A stretch of DNA of 59,409 bases from Apilactobacillus kunkeei (GTDB lineage: Bacteria > Bacillota > Bacilli > Lactobacillales > Lactobacillaceae). The DNA is taken from the NCBI RefSeq assembly GCF_001308195.1, contig NZ_JXDF01000007.1:1-59409 (forward strand). Direction: 5' to 3'. Made by a program: the position numbers and the translations under genes. Below, one piece after another: positions 40,201-55,200 of this stretch. The number at the start of each line of letters is the position of its first letter. The stretch's first letter is position 1. The notes under the pieces are model-generated. The model did no database searches and had not been told where the DNA came from. It worked only from the letters and a program-made list of their open reading frames with translations.

Positions 40201-43200
40201 AGTTTTAAATATGATCATACTCCAGCATATAGTGAAGGCTATTTGAACCGCGCAATGGGATTCCAAGCTGGGATTACAGGAGCTACTTCAGATACAGATA
40301 TGGCCAACTACAAGAACCAAGGTTTTATTACTAATGGTCCTGCATTCCAAGCTGGTCTAGCAGTTGGTAGCGCTCAGGCGAAAACTTTCCAAAATGCTAA
40401 TAATCAATCATCTCCTGCAACCACAGCAAGTGACGATGTTACACAGGCCGTTTTCGATGCCTTTAACGATGTTAAGAATAATGGTGTAACTAAGGAACCA
40501 GATGGTGACAAATCTAGCTTGTACAAGAAGACATACTACATTGCGGCGCAAGACGCAGTAACTTCTTATACCAACGGGGCAGTTGGATACGTTAATGGAA
40601 CGGCTAGGACAGACACTAACAATCCTAATAACCTTGATGGATTTGCCTTTGCTAATGGTTGGGACAAAGCAAGATTAGGCCTATTAACTGCATTTAAATC
40701 TAGTAACGCTAAGCCAAGCGAAAATGCACAAAGTACTGGATATATATATGGTCAAAGCATCTACGCTGGGGTAATGTCTCCAAGTGAACCTTCTGATAAA
40801 TCAACTAATATTTATAAAGGATATGTTGCTGCACAAGCGGCGTTGGTTCAAGCTAAAAAGGATTTTGATGACTCAACGCAGGTAGATATTAATAACCTAA
40901 CAATTCCTGCTGGTTATGATAATGGTCAAACAGAAGCATATAAAGCTGTATATCAAGGTGCTTACTATCAATACAAACAACAACCTATTCCAACTAATCT
41001 AGATAATGATTTAAGTGAAAATGCTTATAAACTTTCAAGAGAAAGTAATCAAGGTAATATTGGTGCTAGTGACTTTGTTAAAGGTAAGGCTCAACAAAGT
41101 GATAATAGTGAGTATGTGGACGGTTATAACATTGCTAAGGCCGGTTACAAGGATGGTTTAATCAATGGAACTAGCCAACAAAATCAAATGGAAAGTGGAA
41201 AGTCTAATGCGTATAAGACTGGATACACCGCAGGAGCTAATAACCATGATAGTTATGTCAAAGCATTAAATGATGAAAACTCCGATGGCAGTCAAACTTA
41301 TGCTGGAGCTAAACAAGCATTAGATGATTACAATGCGGCAACAAGTGATGCTGCTAAAAATGCCATCGTTGATAAACAAATTGGTAGTGGAATTAACGCT
41401 GAATACGCTAATGCTTATAACACTGCGCTAGGTCAAGCACGAAGCAGTGCCACACAAGGGGCTAATGATTTTGTTAGTTCACAAGGCCATTCAACCCTTG
41501 CATTTAAAGAAACACAAAAGATATATGATCAAGCATACAAGGACGCTCAAATTGGTTTCCAAGCAGGTTTGACTAATCCAAATGCGGTTGGTGCTAATGC
41601 CAGTCAAACAGTAGGAATTCAAGCTGCCCAATCTTATGCAGCGGGTTATCAACAAGCAGTAGCAGATGCAAAAAATAACACATTTAATCCATCTGCTCAC
41701 CCTGAATTAGTAGGATATAAGGACACAATTCAGGCGATTATTGATGCTAATAAGAATCAAGTAAACAAGCAAAGCACATCACCAATTTATGCAATTGTTG
41801 CTTCTCAACAATTGGGGATTAATGATGCCTTGGCACAATTAAGTCAATCAACATCTAATGCTAAAAAATTAGGACCAACTGATGCCGTTAATAATGGACA
41901 ATCTATCAGTGATAGTTCATACAAGACGGGATATAACGCTGTATTAGATGGATACCTTGATGGTAAGTCAAGTACACAAGGTTCTAACGCAAACTTTAAC
42001 GCATCTTCAGAAAACAGTAATCCAGCATATATATCTGGATACGATCAAGGTAAAGTAATTGGTAGAAGAGAAATTGGTGCTACTGATTTCTTAAATGGAA
42101 TGCCAATAGGCGCTAGCGATAATAATTACGAAGATGGATATGGTGACGCTCAAACTGGATACGCTGATGGAATTAGTGGTTCATCCAATGCAAATATTTC
42201 GAAAGAATATAATCGTGGTTATGAAGTGGGTCAACAAGCTAAAGCTGATTATCAATCAGCAGAATCCAAAGCTTCCCCAAGCGCCAGTGATTCTAATTCT
42301 GACACTTATAAAGGTGTTGCTGATGCAATCGCTTCAGTAAAACAAAACGGTAGCGTCTCAACACTAATTTCGGTTGACTCAACTCATACAGCCGCATATG
42401 TTATGGCTTATAACAAGGCGGTAGAAGATGCTAATGCTGCTAGTGAAGCTGGTTTGGCGGACTTTAAGGCTGGATTAGTTGCTAATCCAAATAGTCAATC
42501 AACAGTCGCTAATCAAGCAGTATATGACCAAGCATATAACGATGCCACTGCTGGATTTAAGCAAGGACTAAGTGCTAATCCTTCATCAGAACCTACTAAC
42601 CAAAACGCTAAGGCCGGATATGACATGGCTAAAGCGGTGCAAAAAGGTTACCAAGATGCGATGAATGACTTCTTATCCGGCAAGAGAGATATAAATGCCA
42701 ATACAGAAGCCGGATATCAGGATACAATGGGCGCATTAGTCGATGCTCAAACTAATACCAGAAACGTAACTAACACGTCACCACTTTATGCTGTTACTTA
42801 TTCACAAGAAGTAGGTGCTAACGACGGGATTAACGCTGTTAAGCAAGATCCAAATACTTCTAGTGATACATCTGTTCCTGCTTCACGTCAAAATAGTGTT
42901 AATTCAAACGCTTACCAATCAGGTTATAAGGGTGCTGTTGATGGTTATAAAGATGGTGCTGCAAGCACTAAGGGTGATTCAACTAACAAGAATGCCAACC
43001 AAACAACTGAAGGCGACAACGCAATTTACCAAAATGCTTACAACCAAGGTAACGCTTCTGGTCGTCAACAAGCCGGTGCAAATGATTACACCAAGGGAAC
43101 TGTTGACCAACAAGTTAAGCAATCAGATAACAACTACGCAACCGGTGTAAATACCGCTGCTAGTGGTTTCGCAGAGGGTAAACAAGCGGGTCAAACTTCA

Positions 43201-46200
43201 AGTTCAGTTCAACCAACAAATACTGATAAACCTTTCGTAACTGGTTTCAACCAAGGGGTCGCTACTGCTAGTGGTTCAAACGCTGCGGTTGCCCCAGGTA
43301 ACAAGGATGACTCAGGACTAACTGGCGATGCTAAAAACGCTTATTACGGTACCAAAGATGGATACCTACAGGGTGCTAATGCTGGTAATACAATAACTAA
43401 TAAGCCTTCTGATAATAAGGGGGCAGATACCCAATCAAATTCTTACACAACGGCTCGACAAGATGCTTACAATGATGCGGTTGCTAAAGCAAACTTAGGT
43501 GCACAAAATGCATTTAATAATAACAAGCCGTCAGCATATGCAACTTGGAATCCTGAACAACAAATGGCATATGACACTGGTGTGCAAAATGCTCAAAACG
43601 GATACAACGAAGCACAAGCTAACATCAACGCAACGAGTCCAAGCAATAATGGAACTAATATGGTTAATACCTTTAATGGTGCAAAAGCTGGATTTGCAGA
43701 TGGGACTATTGGTGCCACTCGTAATATCTCTAATCAACCAGCTGAATATCAAGCTTCATACAATAAGGCTAGAGCAGCAGCAATTTTAGCCGCACAACAA
43801 GGTGTTGCTGATTTTGCTTCTGATAGTGGAAACAAGCAACAAGGTTCAACTGATGCTTTAGGTAATGCTGAAAGTCATGGATACCAAACAGCATCTCAAG
43901 GTTACAGTGATGAAGATAGTGGATCAACAAACTCTAACAACGATCCTTCATACATTGCAGGAATTAAGTTATCTACCGATAAAACTCAAGGTGTAAGCGA
44001 CGCTACTAATTCACCAAACCAAGGTAGTTCTTATAATGGTAGAGATGCTGCTCAAAAAGCTGCATATGCTGCCACTGTTAGTGGTTACAAAGATGGTGCA
44101 AATGCGGTAACTGATAATAATCAACCAACAGATTCAACTCAAGCCAAAGTCTACGCAGATGCATATAGAGATGCATACAAACAAGGTAGATTGCAATCAA
44201 GTCTGGGTGCTAGAGCTTACACTCGTAACAGACCAGTGAATGCAGATGATGCATTGAGTGCTGAAGCACAACAAATTGGTTACAGCAAAGCGCAAGTTGG
44301 ATTTAGCGAAGGACTAAAGGGTCAAACTAATAGTGATAATCCATCTTACGTAACTGGTAATGATGCTGCCAAATCAGCTCAAACCGGTTTATCAGAAGCA
44401 GAAGCCGGTAACAAGAATTCACAAAATTCAGTTGCTGATACCGCATCATATGCAGATGCTCAAACTGCTTACAATGACGCAAGCACAGCTCTTGCAAGTA
44501 ACCCAGATGATGTCTCTGTTAGTCAAACTAACAACACTCCAGCTTACCAATACGCATACAACCAAGCTAAGCAAGATCTAAACGCTCAATACAACGCTGG
44601 TAAGCAACAATTCTTGAACAAGTACGCATTAGGTACATCTATGGCTGATACAAGTTCTGCTAAGTCAAACCAAGGAATTAATGCAATTAATCAAGGTTTC
44701 AATGAAGCTGTTACAGGTTTCAAAGATGGTATGAATGGGGCAAATACTCCGACATTATCAACAAGTGCTGCCGCTGCAGGATTTGCTGAAGGACAACAAG
44801 CTCTAAATGCTGTTAATGAAGTAACTGGTGGCCAAACTACTCCAGATTCTGGTAATAATGATTCAGCATATCAAAAAGCATTTGCTGCAGCTGTTGCTGC
44901 AAAGACTGCATTTGATATGAACCCAGACATCCTAAGTACGGTTCCATCAACTGATGCTAACGCAAACAACCCAGTATACTCACAAGCATACATTGCAACT
45001 GTGTACACACTTTCAACAGCTTACTCAAATGGGGTACAACAACTTCTAAGTGGGCAACCACTTCCAGCTAATTCCTCAACTGAATACACTGCAGGTTTCA
45101 ATGATGCCAACAATGGTTTCGATAACGCATTAAATGGTCCTAACTATCCAGATACTAATGCATATGGATACGTTACTTCCGGTGCTCAAAAAGGTCTAGC
45201 AGTAGGTCAAAGAGCATTGTCTGGTTACAACGCCGCAATGCAAAACAACACCACACCAACAGCCGATTCAGTTCAAAATGATGCTAACAGTGGTGCTACT
45301 GCCGGATATAAGGATGCAATTTCAGGTTCTAAGCAAACTGATGCACAATTAGCACAAGCTAGTTTGGCATACAGAAAGTCATACGCTAAGGCTTACGATG
45401 ACGTTAAGAATGCTGTTCTAACAGGTTCAACTAACTTCGTAAGAGGACAAACTCCTGATAAGTCAAACAGTCAATACTCCAAGATCATGGAAGGATACAA
45501 CTATGCTTCCCAAGGTTTTGAATACGCTAAGAGTCATCAAAGCAAGGACACAACCGGTTTAACAGATGATCAAAAGAACAATTCTTCATACATGAGAGGG
45601 TTCTATGCTTATGTTGACGCTGTAATTGGTTACAACGATGCACAAAATGCAACATCAGATACTGCTCCATATAACGCTGCCTACAAGGAACAACAACGTG
45701 GTTACGAAGGGGCAATTGATGGATATAGAGATGGTAAGAACGGAACTACTCAATATACTAACAATGAAGTCTTCCCATCATCACGTGTTGCATACGACCT
45801 TGCATACCAAGATGCCAAAGCTAAGGCCACTCAAGGTGCAATTGATGCAATGTCAACCAATCCAACAACTGATACTTCTCAATTCAAAGCAAAACAATTA
45901 GATGCATATCAAACAGGTAAGAACAATGCGGTTACTGGATATAACCAAGCTAAGTCAGACCTATCCGCTTCAAATATTAATCCATATACTGCATCAACTG
46001 ACTCATATGACACATTTAATGGTGCCCATGATGGTTTCATAGCTGGAATTAGTGGCAACGGAACAATTCCAGCTGGTAGCAATGCAGTATATTCGGCTGC
46101 TTATAGCAAAGCTCAATCAGAGGCTAGTGCGAACGTAATGAATGGGGTTGCTGACTTTGCTAAGAATGCTGATGATACAAACAAACAAAATCAAACCGAT

Positions 46201-49200
46201 GCCACTAATCAAGCTTTATATAATGGTTATAACAATGCTAGTGAAGGATATGCCGCTCAACTAGGTGGTAATGCTGATAGTAATAATAATAACGTTGCTT
46301 ACACTGCTGGTGTTCAAATGGCAGTTGACAGAGCAAATGGTATTAGTGCTGTTATAGCTAACCCTAGTGCGACTGCTTCAGGTTCTCCAGCACAAGTAGC
46401 TGCTTTTAATGCAACTGTTGCCGGATACAGGGATGTAATCAATGGAACTAATAGTGGTCAAACTCCTAGTTCAAGTGATGCACCTCAAAGCAAGGTATAT
46501 GGTGATTCATACGATCAAGCGATTTCAACTGCCACTGCTAGTGCTAATAATGGAGCACAAGCATTCGTTCAAAACACTGGTCAACCAGCAAGTGGTAGTG
46601 ACTACAATTCAATTGCTACACTAGCCGGTTACAAGCAAGCTAAGAGTGGTCATGATGACTTTGTCGCAAACAAGTCTGCTCAATCATCAACCGCTGCTTA
46701 CATGAATGGTTACAATGCTGCCAAGTCAGCAGCTAGTGGTTTAGCCGATGCACAAAACGCAACTAATAGTGGTCAAGGAACAGCACAAGATGCTAACGCT
46801 TATGGTGATGCTCAAATTGCATACACTGATGCATTTAACTATGTCACTGCTCATCCACAAGATACTTCGAGTCAATCATTTACTAATAAATCAACTGCAT
46901 ACAACGATTCCTATAATGCTGCTAAGACATACCTACAAGGTCAATATGTTGCAGGACAAGACCAATTTGTAAATCAATACGCAAATGGTAATGGTTCTGC
47001 TAGTCTAAGTGGTGTGGCGTCAACTCAAGCCCAAGCACTGGTTAACCAAGGATTTAATGACATGTTAAGTGGATATAACGAATCCATTAATGGCAATAAT
47101 CTAAACGGTACTGCTAGTTCATCAGATAACCCAGTCCAAAAAGCTGGTTTCAACGAAGGACAACTTGTATTGAAGGCTGCTAACCAAGTAGCTAACGGAA
47201 ATACTACCGGTGATGCTGGGAATACAGATGCAATTTATCAAAAGGCTTTAGCTGCAGCAAATGCGGCCAAGATAGCTTTTGATGCTAATCCTGATGTATC
47301 AGATGTCGTTGTTGCTAGTGACAGTAACGCTTCTGTTGTTCCATATGTTAATGCTTACAAATCGGCTGTGGATCAAATGAAGTCTAATTATCAATTAGGT
47401 GGTTCACAATATCTAAGTGGGCAAACAGCTTCATCTACTGCAACCAGTGAATTAATCCAAGGCTATAGTGATGCTAAGTCAGGATATACCTCTGCAATGA
47501 GTGGTTCTCTTATCGCTGCTAATTCCACAAGTGGAGTTCAAAACGGTTTCAATCAAGGAAAACTTGTTTATGCGGGATATCAAAATGCGATGAATAGTCA
47601 AGGAAGCGCAGGAAGTCAAAATCAACATCAAATCGATGGATACGATGGAGCAAATGCTGGTGTTGAAGCTGTAATGACAGCCATTGGAAGTGTTCAAACA
47701 GATGATCAATTAAGGACTGCCGGTAAGTCGTTTGACTATATTCAAGCTTATGATAAAGCAGTAAATGAAGCTCAAAATTCCAGATCTATCGGTGCTAGTG
47801 AATATCTAGCTGGTCAAAGTAAGCCAACTGGAACCACACAAATTGAACAATCTAAAGCAAGTGGTTTTACTGATGCAAACAATGGTCATGATGAAGCTGC
47901 CAAAGGAACTACAAAGGACCAATTAACTCCATCACAAATGGCTAATAAAGAATTTATGCTTGGATTCAATTCATACTCAGATAGTATGAGTGGATATAAC
48001 ACCTATGAACAAGGTGGTAATTTAGATTCCAGTGCAACGCAAGGTCAAAAGGACTCCTTTGACGGTGCACAAGATGGGTATTTGGCTGGCCCTAACGGTG
48101 GATCGATTCCTGACATGACAGGGAAATCACCAGCTTATATTGATGCTTATAAGAAGGCGTTTGAAAAAGCTAAAGAAATTGCTAACCAAGGTGCACAAGA
48201 TGCAATGACTGGTCAAAATAACAGTCAAAGCAATTGGAGTGCCCCACAAAAGGCGGCATATGATGCTGGAAAGCAAAATGCTACAAATGCTTACAATGCA
48301 ATTAAGGGTAATGTTAAGGCAAATAATAAATATGATGCATCAACAGATGCCTCTGAAGCTTTTGAGGGTGCTAAAGCTGGATTTAGTGCAGGAACTATTG
48401 GTTCTAATGATGACAGTATCTTAAACGGAAAATCAGAAGTCTTTAAAGATGCATATAAAAAGGCTAAAGCTGAAGCTCTTAATGCTGTAAATCAAGGTCA
48501 AGCTGATTTCCAAGCTGGAAACATTAACAACGCACCATCTGGTAAGGATGCACTAAGTGTCGCTAGAGCTAATGCTTTCAATCAAATGCAAAAAGGTTTT
48601 AATGATGCTAATGCTAACCCTCAAACTATTGATGCTAATAATCATGATGCCTCATATCTAGCTGGAAAGAACATGTCTGACCAAGTAAAACAAGGGATTG
48701 CCGATGCTAATACCAATGGTTCAATTACTGACTATGGTAAAGACGGTTCAAAAACACCAGCGCAAGTTGCTGCATACAATGCTGCTGTTAATGGATACTA
48801 TGCATCAGTTAATGGATACAAAGATGGTGCTAATGGTGACAAAGAACACAGTAATCCAATTAATCCAGCACAAGCTGCTGCCTATAACTATGTATATCAA
48901 TTAGCATGGAATAATGGTGGTCAACAAGCTATGACGGGGGCTAATAACTATGAGAATGGTAATGCACGATCAAGTAATGAAGGAATTCAATCAATTGCTC
49001 AAAACATTGGTTATGATGATGCCAAACGTGGTCATGATGACTTCTTAAATAACCGTCAACCAACTGGTAATGTTACTGCCGCATACACATTGGGTCGTGA
49101 CATGGCCAAGGCTGCTCAAGATGGATTAACAGATGCTATCAATGGTCAAAACAATGCAAATGCTTCTAGCCAATCAGGTGCATATAATGATGCACAGCAG

Positions 49201-52200
49201 GCTTATAAGGATGCTGCTAACGCTGTTTCATCCAAGCCAGATAATCCAGCAGGACTACCAGCAGGAAAGCCTGTTTCATATCAAGACGTTTACAACAAGG
49301 CTGTCTCAGCTCTACAAACTCAATACCAAAATGGTGCTAACCAATTTGGTTCTCAATACTCCAATGGTAAGAGTACAGCTGATGAAACTTCAGTAAATTC
49401 AGATCAAGCCAAACAACTATTGCAACAAGGATTTGCGGAAGCTCAAGCTGGTTATCAAGAAGCCATTAAAGCAGCTACAAATCCAGATGGTACTTTGAAC
49501 CTTAACGTTCAAGCAAGTGCTAATGATAGTAGTGCAAATAAGATTGGATTTAATCAAGCAATAACAGCGTTGACCGCGGCACAAAATGTGGCTAATGGTG
49601 AAATTCAACAATCACAAACTGGTCCAATGTACAATACAGCTTTTGAAGCAGCTATCGCTGCCAAACAAGCATTGCATAATAATCCAGATGCTGAAAATAC
49701 ACTTTCACCTAATGATCCAAATAATAATAACCAAGTGTACAAAGATGCATACAGCGCTGCAGTTACACTAATTAAACAACATTATGTAACTGGATTTAAT
49801 GACTTTATGAGTGGTAAGTCTCTACCAACTGGTGGTACTCAAGCAGATATTGATGGTTACAATAATGCTAAGGCTGCTTATTCCGCAGCATTACAACAAC
49901 AACCATTTAGTGGATTGACTTATCAAGATAGTAAGAGTCAACAAGCATTTGAGGCTGGTCAAAAAGTTGTTAATGGATATAAACATGCATTTAATAATGC
50001 AGACTTAGATTCTCAAAACGATTCTAATGACGCATACCAAGCAACTAAAGATGCCTATAGTGATGCTAATGAAAATACTACTAGATCGTTAGATGGTAAA
50101 TCATTAGATTATAAGACTGCGTACAATTTTGCACTTAAGAAGGCCAATGATGCTAGAAATGATGGGGCTACTCAATTTGTATCTAAAGAAACTACTGATT
50201 TTGGAAGTCAGACATTGGATGATGTTGCTCGAAAGAATGGTGCTACAGCTGCACAACAAGGTGTTAAAGATGCTAATGATAATATACCAACTAATGGATC
50301 AACTGATACCGCTTATCTAATCGGATATAATTCCAAGTCCGGTGCTACTGATGGTGCTGAAGATGCTAAGTCAGGTAATGCGGTTAAGAGTTCTGATACT
50401 TTGCAGAATGAAGACAAAGATCAAAACTATATTAATGCTTACACAGACGGTTTTAATGGAACTCAGGCAGGGTATACTGATGGCCAGGATGATAAAGCAC
50501 AAGCAGATTTGAGTAAGCAAAGCCAAGCATACAAGGACGCATATAATAATGCTTACAATGATGCTAAGACTATTGCTAATCAAGGTGCATTGGATCAACT
50601 TGCTGGAAAGAATAACCCAAGTGGTTACAACACTTTACAAAAAGCTGCTTACAATACAGGTCAAACCAATGCTCAAAATGCTTATGCATGGGCCCATGAC
50701 GACGTTAATAACAAGAACAAGTTTATCAATAACTCCGATGCTTCTGACATCTTTAACGGTGCTCAAGCCGGATTCTCTGATGGAAAACTGGGTAATGTTG
50801 CTAATGTTACAGCTCAAACTGCAGCTTACCAAGCAGCTTATAACAAGGCAAGAAGTCAAGCTGGAGCTCAAACAGTTCAAGCAATTAAAGATTTCCAATC
50901 TGTATATGACACAACTTATCAAGCAGATAAAGAAAAGAATGATGCTGAATCAGTGGCATATACAAATGCATATGACCAAATTGATGCTGGATTTAATGCA
51001 CAAATTGGTCAATCTACTATGGTTGATTCTAATGGTAAGGATTCATCATATAAAGCTGGTATTCGTATGGCTAAGGATGTCCAATTAGGTATTTCAGATG
51101 CATCTAACAACCCAAGTCGTACAGATTATGTGGGTACAGATTCTCAAAAGGCTGCTTATGCAGCCACTCGAGATGGGTATCACGATGGTAGTTTCAATAC
51201 CACTACAACCATGAGTTCATCATTAGCTCCACAAAAGTATGCTTACGATTATGCATACTCACAAGCTAAAGGTAATGGATTACAATCTGCAATTAAGGGT
51301 GCCAACGTTTATATCCAAGCTGATGCTCAAGTTCCAGCTGTTAGTGCAGATGGCATAGCACAACAAAAAGGTTATAATGATGCGCAATCTGGATATCAAG
51401 CATACTTGGATAATCCAAGTGGTAGTCTTGATAATAGTCAAACGCAAGCATATAAATTAGGTTATGCTGCCGCTAAAGAATCGAGACAAGGTATTACAAC
51501 ATTTAATGGTTTAACTAGTCCAAATTCGGCAACTACCGATCCAAATACTAGTGCAACTGCTAATGAACAAGATGGTTTCAACGGTACCCGTGATGGTTAT
51601 TTTGCTGGAATCGCACGTTTGCCTAAGCAAGTATTTGATACTAGTTCTAGCCAGTCCCGTGCTTATCAAGATGCATATAATGCATCATATGATGCAGCAA
51701 GAAGTAAAGCTCAGTCTGGTGCCATTGATCAATTGAGCAGTGCAGATAATGTACAAACTAGTTGGGTTCAAGCTGATCAAAACGCATATGCTTATGGACA
51801 ACAAATTGCATCTAAAGCGTACAATGATGCAAACGGTAATCCTAACAACACTAACTACACAACTGTCAATGATGCCAGCGATGCATTTAGTGGTGCGAAT
51901 GCCGGATTTGCGGATGGTACATTAGGAAACAACAATTATCCAAGTGATACATCTGCTAAACCAGTATACTGGGCAGCTTATAAGAAGGCTCAACAAGCTG
52001 CAATTAATGCGGCAATTAAGGGTGTTCAACAATTTGCAGCCGGTAATTCTCAACCTGATAGTTCAGGTCAAAGTGATCAAGTATCTAACGCTGAAAACTA
52101 TGGATTTAATCAAGCTCAATCTGGATACCAAGATTTCTTTAATGATGGAACAGCTAATAGTACAAATGTTTCATATATGTCAGGATATAACTTAGCTAAT

Positions 52201-55200
52201 GATCAACAAAATGGTATGAATGATGCAAAATCTTTAAACCCAACATATGATGATTCTAAAGCTCAATACAGTAAGGATGCTTATAAAGCAGCCTTTGATG
52301 GAACTAAGAATGGTTTTGTTGATGGAAGTCAAGGTAATACAGCACACATCAATCCTGAAAATTCAGGCCAAAGTTTAATTTATAATTCAACTTATGGACT
52401 TGCTATTACTAGCGGTAAGTCTTGGTCTCAACAAGGGGTAAGCGGCTTTATTAATGGATCTCCTGATGATCTAAATAATAATGTTCAATCTAATGCATAC
52501 CACCAAGGATTCGTTGATGCATCTCATGCTAAACGCGATGCATTTGCCAACTACCCAGGCACTAGTTCCTCTGGAAATACCAATTACCAACAAGTATATG
52601 CTGGATACCATGATGCAATTGATGATGTTGTAAATGGTAGAGCACAAAAGCAAATCACTTCACTAGATATGTATTACCCAGCGTACGTAAATGGTTATAT
52701 ATATGCTACTAAGTTAGCTACTCAAGGGGCAAAAGACTTCTTGACTACTGGAACACAAAGTAATCAAGCTTCTGCTGCTGAAAATGCGGTATATCAAAAG
52801 GGATATCAAGATGCATCCAATGCTTACACGGCTGCGGTAACTGATCCTAACCAAACTGAACCTGCATCATATGTTGCAGGTGGTAACGCTGATAATACAT
52901 TCAATGGTGCGGCTCTAGCATTTAATGAAATAGCTGTCGGAAGTACTGACTTAGGTAAAAATGGCAACACAAATCCAATATTCATCGCTGCTTATAATAA
53001 GGCATTGAGTGAGGCTAAAACTTATTCAGATAAAGGAGCGATTGAGTTTGGTAATTTGACTGGAATAAATGATGTAGTTAATACAGTTCATAATCAAATT
53101 GCATTTAGTAATGCTTTAGTAAGTGGATATATTACTGCTCAAAGTGCATATGCTGAAGCTCAGGCTAACTTGAATGAAAATCACAGCACTGATAGTACTT
53201 ATGATCAAACTTATCAGGGTGCTACAGCAGCATTCAAAGCCGTCATTGATGGCAATGAAAGTGACTTACATGCTAAAGATAACAAGTCGGCGGTATTTAG
53301 TGCCATTTATGATCGAGCACTTAGTCATGGAATTGCCCAATCTAAGAAGGGTGCCATTGCATTTGCTAAAGACAAGAAACAATCGGCTAACGATACTGCT
53401 AACGCAGCAATGTATAACAAGGGATACACCGATGCACAATCAGCTTATGCATCTGCGCAAACTAATCCTAACCAAGCTGCACAACACACTAATAACACGA
53501 ATGTGGACAATGCATACAATGGTGCCGCTGCAGCATTTAATGATGTAGCAAAAGATACGCCAAATGCTCACCGAGATAATGATAGTGCTGTTTACAAAGC
53601 TGTATATGATAAGGCAATAGTTGAAGCTCAACAAAATGCCCTTGCTGGAGCTAATGCTAGACTAACTGGTGTAAACCTTAATGATGGAATTAAGAACATG
53701 AGTACTGCTTCTGCTCAAAGCGCTTATATCACTGGCTTCCAGGATGCTGATAAAGGTTATGTAGCTGCTCAAAATGATATGACACAGGCTAGTGCTCATG
53801 GAACTACAAGTAATGTTGATAGTTCATACCGTGGAGCTGCAGCGGCATTTAATGATGTTGTTAATAACACCATTAATGCTGGTAAGAATGCCGACAGTAG
53901 TTCGGTATATCAAAATGCTTACAACATGGCTTTATCTGAAGCAGTTGCTCACGCCAACGATGGTGCTCAAGCATACCCTAAAGGCCATGTTTTAACTGAT
54001 GATTTGAAGAACCTACCAAATGATTCTGCTAAACGAGCATATACTACTGGCTTTAAGGATGCTAAGAATGCTTATGCCGCAGCAACTACTAATCCCGCAG
54101 ATACCACCCATACTAGTCAAAGTAACTTTGACGAAACATTCCGTGGAACTGTTGATGCATATAAAGCTGTAGTAAGTCATAATTCGTCAGACGCTGGTAA
54201 GGCATCTGATAATAATAATGCCTATACAGCTGCATATGATAAAGCATTCGCTGAAGCTACTCAGTTTGCTCAAACTGGTGCAATTGACTTTGGTAAAAAT
54301 GTTGATGCAACTCTTGGACGTACACAGTTTGGTAATAATCAAGCTGCTAAGACAGCCTACACGACAGGATACAACGACGCAAAGGTAAGTTATGCCAAAG
54401 CACAAGCTAACCCAAGTGATCAAGGTAACCACACTAGTCAAAGTAATGCTGATGAAGCATATAAGGGTGCTGCCGCTGCATTTAACGATGTTACTAATAA
54501 TCAAGCAGGTAAGAATGCGACTGATGGTAATCCAGTTTATGCATCAACATATAGTCGAGCATTAAATGAAGGACAAACCATCGCAAGTAAGGGTGCTCAA
54601 ACAGCACCACTAGGAACGGATGCTGTCAACCAAGCATTGGCTATTTACAAGAACAATCCTGCGGCTCAAAAGATGTTTAACACTGGGGTAAGTAATGCTA
54701 ATGCTGCTTACGCAGCTGCAAGAATTAACCCTAATAATTCAATTGATCATACATCAACAAGTGATTACGATGAAGCTTACAAGGGTGCTGCTGCTGGATT
54801 CAATGATGTCGCAAGTGATCAATTCAACAGTCAATTTGCTAACGATACCAATCCTGTTTACCAAAACGCTTACACTAAGGCTGCAAACGAAGCAATTGCT
54901 TATGCAAATCGAGGTGCAATCCTAGGTAACACTGGCAAGCAAATATCTGATGGTTTGGATGGTTCAACGGACCAAGCTGTAATCAACGCTGTAACATCTG
55001 GTTACAATGATTCTTACACTGGTTACGTTGCGGCTATTCAAGATCCAAGTAAGAACTTCAACCATACTTCAAACAGTAATATCGATAAATCATACAACGG
55101 AGCTGCCGCTGCATTTAACGATATTGCCGGGAATAATGGTAAGGCTAGTCGTTCAATTAGCTCGGACTCTGTATATACCACTGCATACGACAAGGCATAC

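Noticed and set aside
50549-51088. A 179-codon open frame in another frame of giant gene 3
   Set aside because: It is a shadow of the repeat codons: rich in Leu, Met, Thr and Gln, without a ribosome site and fully inside the real gene. The many other short frames inside the giant genes on both strands are shadows in the same way.
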